From Oscillospiraceae bacterium (lineage in GTDB: Bacteria; Bacillota_A; Clostridia; Oscillospirales; WRJC01): a stretch of DNA of 37,297 bases. The DNA lies in the NCBI GenBank assembly GCA_009782405.1, contig WRJC01000031.1, forward strand, positions 1-37,297. The letters are read 5' to 3'. Within the stretch, counting starts at the first letter, position 1. Each line of letters starts with the position of its first letter. A model generated the notes under the pieces. It did not search any database and had not been told where the DNA came from. It saw only the letters and a list, made by a program, of their open reading frames with translations. This document shows positions 1 through 7,990 of the stretch, piece after piece. A program made the translations under genes and the position numbers.

Positions 1-125
1 GCTGTTCGCCCGGCTTCCAATATCCGTTCCATTTTTTCCGGTTCGATAGACTGTGCCCTATAGTTGCGGCAGGAATAACGGGCTTTGACCAATTCGAAAA
101 ATGAAAAATCATGCGTTGTCTGCAT
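1..125 (-). CDS. Nitroreductase family protein, N-terminal part only
   Basis: The gene runs off the left window edge; about 41 codons are visible. It starts at the ATG at 125, eight bases after a clear GGAGG. The visible protein begins MQTTHDFSFFELVKARYSCR and continues to a KMERILEAGR stretch. The pattern FFELVKxRYSxRNY followed by EKxxxILEAGR is the usual N-terminus of FMN-dependent nitroreductase-fold enzymes, where the Arg-Ser-x-Arg part contacts FMN phosphate. Family members reduce nitro groups, quinones or flavins with NAD(P)H; the substrate cannot be told from this piece. It is transcribed divergently from the cyclodeaminase-type gene and has its own promoter at 208-236. The family call is fairly secure; the subfamily is unknown because the rest of the gene is outside the window. 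Confidence 0.8.
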   Translation of the reverse strand, partial: MQTTHDFSFFELVKARYSCRNYRAQSIEPEKMERILEAGRT

Positions 126-207
126 TATGCAATCCTCCTAATAATTATTTATATTCCGGTTTTTGATTTCGGGGCAACATCAATCCACATTTTCAAAAGT
201 TATTAAA

Positions 208-236
208 ATTATATCATATTTTTTGCGTCTTTTCAA
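208..236 (-). promoter_or_regulatory. Promoter for the nitroreductase gene
   Basis: Read on the minus strand: TTGAAA (236-231), 17 bases, TATAAT (213-208). The -10 is a perfect match and the spacing is optimal for the housekeeping sigma factor. It would give a leader of about 75 bases before the ATG at 125. The surrounding 126-310 stretch is AT-rich and shows no other gene. Confidence 0.7.
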
Positions 237-310
237 GCCAAACCAAAAATTTGGCGAAAAATTCCGCAAATGCAAAATATAAAATATTTGATGAAAATTA
301 TTGGCGCATA

Positions 311-339
311 TTGACTTTCGCTGCTTTTTGGGATATAAT
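311..339 (+). promoter_or_regulatory. Promoter for the cyclodeaminase-type gene
   Basis: TTGACT at 311-316, 17-base spacer, TATAAT at 334-339. This places transcription start near 346, so the true start codon must lie downstream. That rules out a start at 301 and supports the ATG at 379. Confidence 0.75.
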
Positions 340-378
340 GAGGTAAAAAATCAAGTAATTTTCAGGAGGCGATTGAAA

Positions 379-999
379 ATGCAAATACGCGAACATACAT
401 TGCAAAGTTTTATTTCGGCTTTGTCTTCCAAAGAACCCGTTCCGGGAGGCGGAGGGGCAAGCGCGCTTATCGGGGCTCTCGGGGCGGCGCTCTGTTCTAT
501 GGTGGCAAATTTAACTTCCGGCAAAAAAAAATATGAAATGTTTCAGGCGGATATAGAAAATATATTATCGCGCTCCGAAAAATCGTCTCGACAATTGATA
601 TGGCTGATCGAAGAAGACGCAAAAGCTTTCGCGCCGCTTGCCGCCGCTTACAGCCTCCCGAAAGAAAACGCGCAAAGGGAAAAAATTCTCGAAGATGCGC
701 TTGTTTTGGCCTGTTTGGCGCCGATGGAAATACTGCGGGAAACGGCGAAAGTCGCCGGGTTTGCCGGAGAACTCGCAAAAAAAGGTTCGAGGCTTGTGAT
801 CAGCGATGTCGGAGTGGCGGTTTCCGCTTGCCGCGCCGCAGCCCAAGGAGCGGCCATGAATGTATATATAAATACCAAGCTAATGAAGAACCGAGATCAA
901 GCGGACAAAACAAACGGCGAGGCAGAAGCCGTTTTAAATGAAATCGAAATCAAATGCGAAAATATTTACAAACAGATAACCGATGAATTGAAAGGGTAA
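379..999 (+). CDS. Cyclodeaminase/cyclohydrolase family protein (FTCD C-terminal domain type)
   Basis: 206 aa. The start is the ATG at 379: AGGAGG sits at 364-369 and the promoter lies just upstream. The protein has the family hallmark PVPGGGGASALIGALGAAL near residues 21-39 followed by an all-helical body with an Ala-rich helix SACRAAAQGAAMNVYIN. Stand-alone proteins of this family are formimidoyl-tetrahydrofolate cyclodeaminase or methenyl-THF cyclohydrolase (FchA) of one-carbon metabolism; length and motif fit. No other folate or histidine-degradation gene is adjacent, so the exact reaction is not settled. The stop codon is only 6 bases before the next gene (1006), so it is probably co-transcribed with an SLH surface protein, an odd pairing for a cytosolic folate enzyme. 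Confidence 0.85.
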   Translation: MQIREHTLQSFISALSSKEPVPGGGGASALIGALGAALCSMVANLTSGKKKYEMFQADIENILSRSEKSSRQLIWLIEEDAKAFAPLAAAYSLPKENAQREKILEDALVLACLAPMEILRETAKVAGFAGELAKKGSRLVISDVGVAVSACRAAAQGAAMNVYINTKLMKNRDQADKTNGEAEAVLNEIEIKCENIYKQITDELKG

Positions 1000-1005
1000 T
1001 TTATT

Positions 1006-3030
1006 ATGAAAACTAAAAACAAATCCATAAAATTTTGGTCAATGCTGCCGGTATTCATAATAGTTTTTGTCTTGTTTGCGGATATGCAGGCGGCGACGGC
1101 TATCCCCGCCCAATCGAGCCTCTCATTTCATATAGGCCCGCGCGTCCATTTTGAGGACGACCCCAAAAATGCCATTTATGTCTCGCCAAATGGCAACGAC
1201 AATACGGCAACCGGCTCAATCAATGCTCCTTACAAGAGCATAAACGCCGCTTTGGAAGCGGCCGTTCCCGGCGATACCATCGCGCTGCGCGGCGGCGTTT
1301 ACCGTCAAGGGGTAAACGTCCGCATCCGAAAGCCAAACATCACGATAAAGTCCGCAAAAGGCGAATGGGCGATAATAGATTTGACTGACTGCGATGTGGG
1401 CCACGAGGAAGATTCGGGAGTTTATTTCGACGTCGATTCGTCCGGTGGAAAATTGCAAAATGTCGAAGTGAAAGGCGGGTTTTACGCCGTTTGCATGGAA
1501 ACCAAATGGGATTGGGGACAAACCGACCGGTCGGGCGCATGCGATATAGTAATTGAAGATTGCATATTGCACAGCTCCAAATACGATGTGATAAAAATAA
1601 AGCCGAATTGCGACAATATCACCATCAGATACAATGAGATATATAACTCGGGAACTGTTTTTGGGGGCGAAGAAGGCAATGCCGAGGGTATCGACAATGT
1701 AAACGGAGATTACATGGTTGTGCAAAACAATTATATACACGACATATGTTCCACCGCCATATACGCCAAGGGCGGAGCAATCGGCGCGCTGATTGAAAAC
1801 AACTGGATCGAAAACGCCAAAGAAGCCGGGATACTTGTGGGTTTTGATACCAGCCCGGAATATTTCGACCTTTCGGCAAATCCGCAATATTATGAAAATA
1901 TCCGCTGTGTCGCGCGAAACAATTGGATTATAGGAACCGGCCTTTCCGGCATCGGGATATATGCCGCGAAAGACGCCCAAATTTACAACAATACGCTGGT
2001 AAACGTGGCTAGCGGCGGTCTTTATCACAGCGCCATTTATTTTGGCGTGACGTTTCAGGATTGGGAAAGCTATGCCGGGCGACCGGCCAGCGTAAATTTG
2101 AGCATACACAACAATATAATAAGCCAACCCTCAGAAATTGTCCGCCCAATGATAGAAATCCGCTACGCAAACGAATTGGGCGGTTTGTCGGCTCTCGAAG
2201 GCAATCTTTCGATGAGCCACAATTGCTATTATGCCGATGGCAAAAAAGCGGTTTTCAGCGACCGCCGCCCGGGTTACGAAATGGAAAATGCGGGGCTTTC
2301 CGAATGGCAATCCCATATAAACGGAGATTATGGCTCGATTGAAGCCGACCCTGCCCTCGGCGGCGACTATATTCCAACCAATCCGTCGTGTTTCGGAATG
2401 GGGGCGTCATCGGAAACTTTTTTTCATGGGATGCACAATTTCATCAAAAAGAGGGAATATAAACCCGGGCAGTACACCGATGTGAACGAAGACGCTTGGT
2501 ATGGATTTAACCGGCAATTGGCAATAGCCCGCGTATATATGTACGGCCTCATGGAGGGGAACAGTTCGAAAACTTTCAATCCGGATGGGGATCTGACCAT
2601 TGCCGAAGCTGTCGCGATCGCAGCGAGGATCCGAAATATTTACGACGGCAAAAACGTTGAATTTGCGCAAGGCGATCCGTGGTATCAAAATTATGTGGAC
2701 TACGCGCAAAAAAACGGGATCATCCAATCAAGCGATTTCGTAAATTATGAAAAAGCCGCCACCCGCGCGGAATTGGCGAATATATTTTCGAATTCATTGC
2801 CGGCCGATGAATATACAACGCAAAATACCGTCAATTCCCTGCCGGACATAAACGAAAAAACCCCATTCCGCGAAGCGATATTCATTCTTTACAAAGCGGG
2901 GGTTTTGGCCGGAAATGACGGAAGCGGCACGTTCAGCCCGGATAAAAACATTACCCGCGCCGAAACAGCCGCCATAATAAGCCGCATGATACTCCCGCTT
3001 ACAAGATTTTCGGGATTTACATTCGGATGA
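1006..3030 (+). CDS. Secreted right-handed beta-helix protein with C-terminal SLH domains
   Basis: 674 aa. Residues 1-33 form a signal peptide: basic start, hydrophobic stretch MLPVFIIVFVLFADM, likely cleavage after Ala-rich ATA. Residues about 55-150 look like a DUF1565-type entry (IYVSPNGNDNTATGSINAPY then GVYRQGVNV), followed to about 470 by Asn-rich coils with repeated NN(Y/W)I patterns typical of right-handed parallel beta-helix proteins. Residues about 490-674 hold three SLH-like segments (DVNEDAWY, FNPDGDLTIAEAVAIAARI, FSPDKNITRAETAAIISRM) that bind secondary cell-wall polymer. The protein is therefore probably an S-layer-attached polysaccharide-binding or polysaccharide-cleaving protein. 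I cannot identify catalytic residues or a substrate. The start is the ATG at 1006 with AAAGGG about 9 bases upstream. It ends 4 bases before trxA, which runs the other way, with no terminator hairpin between them. Confidence 0.85.
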   Translation: MKTKNKSIKFWSMLPVFIIVFVLFADMQAATAIPAQSSLSFHIGPRVHFEDDPKNAIYVSPNGNDNTATGSINAPYKSINAALEAAVPGDTIALRGGVYRQGVNVRIRKPNITIKSAKGEWAIIDLTDCDVGHEEDSGVYFDVDSSGGKLQNVEVKGGFYAVCMETKWDWGQTDRSGACDIVIEDCILHSSKYDVIKIKPNCDNITIRYNEIYNSGTVFGGEEGNAEGIDNVNGDYMVVQNNYIHDICSTAIYAKGGAIGALIENNWIENAKEAGILVGFDTSPEYFDLSANPQYYENIRCVARNNWIIGTGLSGIGIYAAKDAQIYNNTLVNVASGGLYHSAIYFGVTFQDWESYAGRPASVNLSIHNNIISQPSEIVRPMIEIRYANELGGLSALEGNLSMSHNCYYADGKKAVFSDRRPGYEMENAGLSEWQSHINGDYGSIEADPALGGDYIPTNPSCFGMGASSETFFHGMHNFIKKREYKPGQYTDVNEDAWYGFNRQLAIARVYMYGLMEGNSSKTFNPDGDLTIAEAVAIAARIRNIYDGKNVEFAQGDPWYQNYVDYAQKNGIIQSSDFVNYEKAATRAELANIFSNSLPADEYTTQNTVNSLPDINEKTPFREAIFILYKAGVLAGNDGSGTFSPDKNITRAETAAIISRMILPLTRFSGFTFG

Positions 3031-3034
3031 TTGT

Positions 3035-3349
3035 CTAAATTTCCTTCAGCATTTCAAGTATTGCTGATTTGGATTTTGCCCCTATGGATTTTTTTGCCAA
3101 TTTGCCGTTTTTGAATAAAATTAGGGTCGGTATGCTCGTCACTCCATATTTTATGGCAAGTTCTTTTTCTTCGTCCACATTGACTTTTCCCACTTTCAAA
3201 TCCAAGATTTCATTGGAAATTTCTTCGATTATGGGGGAAACCATGCGGCACGGCCCGCACCACGGCGCCCAAAAATCAAGCAGGACTGTTTTTGAAGAGC
3301 CAACAACCGCTGTTTCAAAGTTTTCTTTTGTAATTTTTAGCACAGACAT
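3035..3349 (-). CDS. trxA: Thioredoxin
   Basis: 104 aa, the normal thioredoxin size. The active site WCGPC lies at residues 30-34, preceded by LLDFWAP, with the cis-proline loop TSIPTLILFKNGK near residue 75. It is a cytosolic dithiol reductant for ribonucleotide reductase, peroxiredoxins and others. It is the last gene of the minus-strand operon, 15 bases after nrdR. Proximity to the ribonucleotide reductase repressor gene makes biological sense, since thioredoxin donates electrons to ribonucleotide reductase. Confidence 0.96.
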   Translation of the reverse strand: MSVLKITKENFETAVVGSSKTVLLDFWAPWCGPCRMVSPIIEEISNEILDLKVGKVNVDEEKELAIKYGVTSIPTLILFKNGKLAKKSIGAKSKSAILEMLKEI

Positions 3350-3364
3350 ATTTTTCTCCTGATT

Positions 3365-3835
3365 TCACTTTTTTTTCTTTTTTCGGCTAATCATCATGAG
3401 CTTGAGTTCGTTCATGAATGTGTTGATGTCCTTGAATTCCCTGTAAACCGAGGCGAACCTGACATAGGCCACTTCGTCGATGTCTTTCAGGCTTTCCATC
3501 ACGAGCTCGCCTATTTTGAAAGAGGGCACTTCCGGCTGGAGCTGGTTTTGCAAATGGGTTTCTATGTCGCTCGCTATTTTTTTCATTTGCTCCTCCGAAA
3601 CCGAACGTTTTTCGCACGCTTTTATTATCCCTCGAATCAATTTGTTCCTGTCGAAACTTTCGCGCCGCTGGTCTTTTTTTATCACCATCAGCGGGATCGT
3701 TTCCACGACTTCATAAGTCGTGAACCTTTTTTGGCAGGCGAGGCATTCCCTCCTGCGGCGGATGCTCGCATATTCTTCCGCAGGCCTCGAATCCACCACT
3801 TTGCTTTCGATATATCCGCAAAGCGGGCATTTCAC
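3365..3835 (-). CDS. nrdR: Transcriptional repressor NrdR
   Basis: 156 aa. The N-terminus MKCPLCGY carries a zinc ribbon with Cys3, Cys6, Cys31 and Cys34. The ATP-cone domain follows (about 49-139, beginning [20 protein letters not shown]), then a Lys-rich tail. NrdR senses ATP/dATP and represses ribonucleotide reductase operons by binding NrdR boxes. No nrd genes are in the window, so it acts on distant targets. It lies 16 bases after the DUF4340 gene and 15 bases before trxA, so it probably shares their transcript. Confidence 0.96.
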   Translation of the reverse strand: MKCPLCGYIESKVVDSRPAEEYASIRRRRECLACQKRFTTYEVVETIPLMVIKKDQRRESFDRNKLIRGIIKACEKRSVSEEQMKKIASDIETHLQNQLQPEVPSFKIGELVMESLKDIDEVAYVRFASVYREFKDINTFMNELKLMMISRKKKKK

Positions 3836-3851
3836 CTTTAATCAGCCCCCT

Positions 3852-5564
3852 TCATTCCCGCGCGTCTTTGGCGATTGGAAGATTTTGCAGCACCAATTCG
3901 GTGTCGTTTAAAAGTTTCAGCACTTTGTCCCGCAGCACGTAAAAATTTCCGCTGCCGTTGAGCCTGTAGAAACTGCGCCTCGTCTGCCCCTCCACGAAAT
4001 AGAATTCGAAATCCCTGACGAACCCGTCCCTGTTCTTGACGATCAATTGGATCAAAGGTTCTTTGTCGTCGTACACATCGGTTTCGTAATCTAAAAGCTC
4101 AATTGAGAGCATCGCGTAATAATAGCCCCTGAAATAGTCGTCGTTGCCTATTTTGTTGACGATCAGTTCCTTTCCGTTTCCGGTCACTTTCAAATCCTGG
4201 CCTTCCCCCTCAAAAAGGAAAACAGCGTCTTCTTTTCCGGGGATCTTCACAACCATCGATTCGACGTCGTTTATGTTCTGGTCGAATATGCCCCTGTTCA
4301 CGAATTTGAGCAGATCCCACTCCACAAACGGCTGCAGCTCGCCTTCGAATTTCAGCTTTTCGGGCGATATTTCGATGATGGAGCCGAAATCCAAGGATAA
4401 AACGTAATAATTTCCCCTTTCGTTTGGTTTGGAGAACACGAAATAATAATTTCTTTCGTTTGTGATTTCGCCATATTCGTTTTTTGCGATGAAATCGAAA
4501 GTTATGCGAACTGACGGTTCGTCAAATCCGAATTCCCGCAGCACATCCGCCAATTTTTCGTCGAGCTCGTCTTCTTCTTCCGAATAAAACAGCTCTATTA
4601 TTTCCTCTGCGGAAAATGCGTGGACTACCCTGTCCCCGGTGAAATTGGTAAAAGCGTAGAGAAGCGTTGAATAGCGGTCAGATATTATATACGGGCTCGG
4701 GTATATCATCTGCCAGTTCACAAGAGCTTCCGAACCTTCGGGAATGGGGGCGCTGTAGATTTCGAGCATCAGATCGTAGCCTTTGTAGAATTTGAAATTG
4801 TCTATATACAAAATTTCGTTTTGTTTCACCGGTTCGGATATGATGGGCAGCATGATCGAATATTTGTCGCTTAAAATCGTTTCTTCCATCATCGTGTCCA
4901 AAATGTATATGGCGGGCCTTATTCCGTCTTTGTCCTCATACATCACGTAATACCCGCCGGTGGTGGGTATTTTGTCTCCGATTATCACTTTGTACCATAC
5001 ATCCTCGGTGGTGGTTACGATAAAATAGAGGTCGTCGTTGTTTTTAGATCCCAAACCGAACTGTTCAAGATTTTCCAGTATTTCGTTGCCGTCGTCTATG
5101 TCCTTGGCGGCGACTCTCTCCATGCTCAAGAGGTAGCCCACATTCGTAAAAAAGCTTGCGATGGTTTCGCCGTTGATCGGGACTAATTCCGCCCCTTCCA
5201 CGTAATAGTAGTTTTGCCCTAAATGGTGGATCAGAGTAAAGCTGTCGTTGGGGTTTTTCACTTCCACGCTTTTTATGTATTCCCTTGTGATCTGCGGGGT
5301 TATCAATATCCTGTTCGTGTTTCCCGGTCCCACTTCCTCACCCGGCAGCAAAGTCAAAAGCACTTCTTCGTTGCTGTTTTTGAGTATCCTGTTTCCATCT
5401 TCGAGATATTCAATCGATGTGGTGACCGGCGCGTTCAATTTGTCCACAATGGGTTTTAACAGGAAAAAATAGAGGCAAGCCAAAACAGCGAAAGCGCCCG
5501 CGCACGACGCGACGGTTATCATTTGTTTTTTGACGGCGGACATCTGCTTTTTTTTATGGGTCAT
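3852..5564 (-). CDS. DUF4340 domain membrane-anchored protein
   Basis: 570 aa. A basic N-terminus (MTHKKKQMSAVKKQ) precedes one transmembrane segment at about 17-37 (VASCAGAFAVLACLYFFLL); the rest is a large acidic, beta-rich domain expected outside the membrane. The repeated layout (a W-x-KVI-type strand, a second copy from about residue 300) matches DUF4340 proteins, which very often follow GldG-like and ABC-2 genes. The function is not established in the family; it is thought to be a partner of the ABC/GldG complex. The start has AAGGAG seven bases upstream. It is preceded by a 125-base gap containing palindromic TGAAC repeats. Confidence 0.8.
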   Translation of the reverse strand: MTHKKKQMSAVKKQMITVASCAGAFAVLACLYFFLLKPIVDKLNAPVTTSIEYLEDGNRILKNSNEEVLLTLLPGEEVGPGNTNRILITPQITREYIKSVEVKNPNDSFTLIHHLGQNYYYVEGAELVPINGETIASFFTNVGYLLSMERVAAKDIDDGNEILENLEQFGLGSKNNDDLYFIVTTTEDVWYKVIIGDKIPTTGGYYVMYEDKDGIRPAIYILDTMMEETILSDKYSIMLPIISEPVKQNEILYIDNFKFYKGYDLMLEIYSAPIPEGSEALVNWQMIYPSPYIISDRYSTLLYAFTNFTGDRVVHAFSAEEIIELFYSEEEDELDEKLADVLREFGFDEPSVRITFDFIAKNEYGEITNERNYYFVFSKPNERGNYYVLSLDFGSIIEISPEKLKFEGELQPFVEWDLLKFVNRGIFDQNINDVESMVVKIPGKEDAVFLFEGEGQDLKVTGNGKELIVNKIGNDDYFRGYYYAMLSIELLDYETDVYDDKEPLIQLIVKNRDGFVRDFEFYFVEGQTRRSFYRLNGSGNFYVLRDKVLKLLNDTELVLQNLPIAKDARE

Positions 5565-5591
5565 ATCAAACTCCTTATCATTTTATTTGCG

Positions 5592-5676
5592 TGAACTGCA
5601 TGTGACATGAACCAATATGAACGATAGTTCATGTGCCGTTCATGCGCAGACTTGCATAAACTACGCGAAGCGTTCA
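5592..5676. repeat. Palindromic TGAAC/GTTCA repeat cluster in an operon gap
   Basis: Three TGAAC copies (5592, 5608, 5618) are followed by three inverted copies GTTCA (5627, 5638, 5672). The centre is a 6-bp hairpin ATGAAC-gata-GTTCAT (5617-5632). The wider pairing ACATGAAC/GTTCATGT can also form. The element fills the gap between gldG-like and DUF4340 genes and shares TGAACTGCAT with the gap at 18157. It could be a dispersed repeat or an RNA processing or stability hairpin. Confidence 0.6.
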
Positions 5677-5689
5677 CATTCGTTACACG

Positions 5690-7210
5690 TCATGAATGAC
5701 GCCTCCTAATCCAAACGGCGACTCCGCATATGCCTATGACAAAAGGTATGAGAAGAACGCAAATCAGAGTCCACATATTTTGTTCCTCCATCGACATCAC
5801 TAATTTTGTGCTGTCAAACAGTTTGAAATCTATGTCGGTGGAAATTTTTCTGCTGGTCATTATCCTCATCGCATTGAGCATTATATCGGAATTGCAATAT
5901 GCGTTGTTTGGCATATAGGCCAAATATTCGTAGGAGCCGCTGACCAAAAACAGCGAAGTTTTGGGTTCGTTGTCCACATATTGCGTCTTTTGAGCCACCA
6001 CGAGCAGGTTGTTTTGATCTTGTTCGGAATTCCTGCCGTCCGAGTAGCTTACATAAGAAGAAGGCGAAGAGAGCAATACCGGCGAAACGTCCCTTTCGCT
6101 CGCTATGTTCAATATTTTTATGGGCTTGGCGTTTGGCACGATTGTTTTGGGTTTGGAAGAAAGCGCCCTTATGCTCGCTGTCAGCTCGTCGCCCACATTG
6201 CTGGCCTGGTTGTAATCCGCTATGAGGTAAAGCCCGGTGGCGCTGAGCGAATTTTTTTCGTCCACGATTTTGCTGCCGTGCTCGAACGCCATGCCATATT
6301 CTTTCATCAAGTCGTCCAGTTCGGGCATCGGCCCTTCGTCCGGCGAGGAAAAATACATGACGCTGCCAAACTGGTTCAGAAAAGAAGCCACTTTGTCGAT
6401 TTCGGAACGTACTGTGGGAGTTTCGGGATCCGCCCCGATGAAATCCTTTCGTGGTTTGGATATGACCAAAATCTTCGCTTCGTTTATTTCTTCTTGGGTA
6501 GCCTGTTCCAAATCGATTTGTTTGAACTGGAATCCGTTGTCCAAAAAAAGGTTGGCCAGCTCGGCCGGGATTTCCTCGGCGTGGCCCGTGGTGTAATAGA
6601 CCAAGGGGTAATCCACGCTGACCGCCTGAAGTATGGCGGAGACAAGCGTTCTCTCGCCGGCGAAAGCCCAATAGTCGTTGGTAGACTCGGCGATTATGAA
6701 AAACGACGACGCGCCGAGCAGTTTCGCTTTCCCCTGGCTCCTGACCGCCACCGACGTGGTGGCAAGCTGCGAGAGTTCGGAAGTGGTGAATTCGCTTTTT
6801 ATGCCCGGGTTTTTTATTATGTCGATTTCGGAAACGGTTATGTTGGAAAATTCTTCGGCGAACAGCTTTACGCAGTTCGTGACCATTTTGCCCATGTACA
6901 CCCGCTTGTCGTACATATCCATCGGCATGAAGAAAACAATTTCGATCGGGTCGTTTATGTCCCCGAGTATTTCTTTCGTATCCTGGGTGATCTGGTATAT
7001 CTGCTGCTTTGTCATATCTAAAAACATGGGCCTTACGTTGTTTATCGCAGTGACGACGATGTTCAAAATTACGATCACTGCCACGAAAATGACAGTGAAA
7101 GCCATTGCCACAGAACCGTATTTCAACTTTCTCTTGAAGGAAGTTTCGGAATTCCTGATGCTTTTTTCCAAAATTTCCCGTTCTTTATCGTTTTTTGCGT
7201 TTTCGTCCAT
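5690..7210 (-). CDS. GldG-like ABC transporter auxiliary protein
   Basis: 506 aa. After a charged 30-residue N-terminus there is one transmembrane helix at about 33-57 (SVAMAFTVIFVAVIVILNIVV), then a long exported region, and a second helix near the C-terminus (LICVLLIPFVIGICGVAVWI) before RRRHS. The exported part holds a GldG-type fold: DMTKQQIYQIT, then VYYTTGHAEE, which resembles class I glutamine-amidotransferase-like folds without an obvious catalytic set. GldG-like proteins accompany ABC-2 permeases; GldFG are known from Bacteroidota gliding and secretion, but in Clostridia the role is unknown. The start is the ATG at 7210, seven bases after AGAGGT. It forms one operon with the ATPase, permease and DUF4340 genes. 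Confidence 0.85.
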   Translation of the reverse strand: MDENAKNDKEREILEKSIRNSETSFKRKLKYGSVAMAFTVIFVAVIVILNIVVTAINNVRPMFLDMTKQQIYQITQDTKEILGDINDPIEIVFFMPMDMYDKRVYMGKMVTNCVKLFAEEFSNITVSEIDIIKNPGIKSEFTTSELSQLATTSVAVRSQGKAKLLGASSFFIIAESTNDYWAFAGERTLVSAILQAVSVDYPLVYYTTGHAEEIPAELANLFLDNGFQFKQIDLEQATQEEINEAKILVISKPRKDFIGADPETPTVRSEIDKVASFLNQFGSVMYFSSPDEGPMPELDDLMKEYGMAFEHGSKIVDEKNSLSATGLYLIADYNQASNVGDELTASIRALSSKPKTIVPNAKPIKILNIASERDVSPVLLSSPSSYVSYSDGRNSEQDQNNLLVVAQKTQYVDNEPKTSLFLVSGSYEYLAYMPNNAYCNSDIMLNAMRIMTSRKISTDIDFKLFDSTKLVMSMEEQNMWTLICVLLIPFVIGICGVAVWIRRRHS

Positions 7211-7244
7211 TTTTTTTACCTCTTTTTAATCGCTGTTTATTGAC

Positions 7245-7269
7245 AACTGATAACTGAAAACTGACAACT
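7245..7269. repeat. Heptanucleotide tandem repeat AACTGAN
   Basis: AACTGAT, AACTGAA and AACTGAC, then AACT, stand head to tail (7245-7269), 3.6 units of 7 bases. It fills most of the 63-base gap between the permease gene and the GldG-like gene. Such short repeats are prone to slippage. Confidence 0.75.
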
Positions 7270-7273
7270 TACC

Positions 7274-7990
7274 CTACTGCCAGCGCCTCATTTCGTAGAT
7301 CCTGATAGTCAAAAACAAAAATATGACTACAATCGAAGCGTAATATATAACCGAACTTATGTCGAATATTCCATATGTGAATGCCGAAAAGCGGGAAAAT
7401 ATCGAAACGAAGTCCAAAACGTAGCGAACGATGGTATTTCCGATAGCCGCCGAAAAAGTCCCGGAAAGCAGCAAAAACAAAAGTGTCGCAATGGAAACCA
7501 CCGCCGCTGTCAGCTGGTCTTCGGTCATGGCGGATATGAACATCCCAATGGCGATAAATGCCGCCCCGATCAGAACGATGCTTATTATATTCCCTATCAG
7601 GACCGCGCTGTTCGTCTGCCCCGGGGTTTCCGCGTAGCGGTAGAGCACGTAAAAATTGAGGCAGGAGACGAGCATCGTCGAGCAAAACAAAACGAAGGCT
7701 GCCAAAAATTTGGCGAAAATCATGCCCGTGAGCGAAACCGGCGAAGTGAGCAGCATCTGCTCGGTTTTTGTTTTGCGCTCTTCCGAAAGCGAGCGCATGG
7801 TCAGAAGCGGTATCAGCACTATGAAGGAAAATATTATGCACATAAAATAAAAAGAAATGTCGGCGGCGTTGCCCTGTATGTTGGTGAAAGTGAATATCGC
7901 CCCCGAAACGAGCAGGAACACGGTGATGAATATATACCCCACAGGGGATATGAAATAGGAATAAAGCTCCCTTTTTAGAATCGCGGTCAT
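7274..7990 (-). CDS. ABC-2 type transporter permease
   Basis: 238 aa with six hydrophobic segments: about 15-37, 50-70, 105-130, 137-165, 170-195 and 210-232. The start MTAILKRELYSYFISPVGYIF and the loop RSLSEERKTKTEQMLLTSPVS are typical of ABC-2 permeases of the GldF/NosY kind. Its start codon overlaps the stop of the ATPase gene by four bases (ATGA), so translation is probably coupled. It is the membrane pore partner of the ATPase at 7987-9000 and of the GldG-like protein. The substrate is unknown. Confidence 0.9.
   Translation of the reverse strand: MTAILKRELYSYFISPVGYIFITVFLLVSGAIFTFTNIQGNAADISFYFMCIIFSFIVLIPLLTMRSLSEERKTKTEQMLLTSPVSLTGMIFAKFLAAFVLFCSTMLVSCLNFYVLYRYAETPGQTNSAVLIGNIISIVLIGAAFIAIGMFISAMTEDQLTAAVVSIATLLFLLLSGTFSAAIGNTIVRYVLDFVSIFSRFSAFTYGIFDISSVIYYASIVVIFLFLTIRIYEMRRWQ

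Noticed and set aside
301..378. Longer start of the cyclodeaminase-type gene at 301
   Set aside because: This stretch contains the promoter hexamers (311-316 and 334-339) and the AGGAGG for ATG 379, so it is not coding.
1216..2127. Long minus-strand open frame opposite the beta-helix gene
   Set aside because: It is a shadow frame: no ribosome binding site, no recognisable domain, and the plus strand encodes a protein with signal peptide and SLH motifs.
5981..7021. Plus-strand 346-codon open frame opposite the GldG-like gene
   Set aside because: No start signal, unnatural residue make-up rich in Arg, His and Phe, and the minus-strand gene fits the operon and its family.
7241..7270. CRISPR-like repeat
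   Set aside because: Units are 7 bases with no spacers and no cas genes are near; it is a simple tandem repeat.
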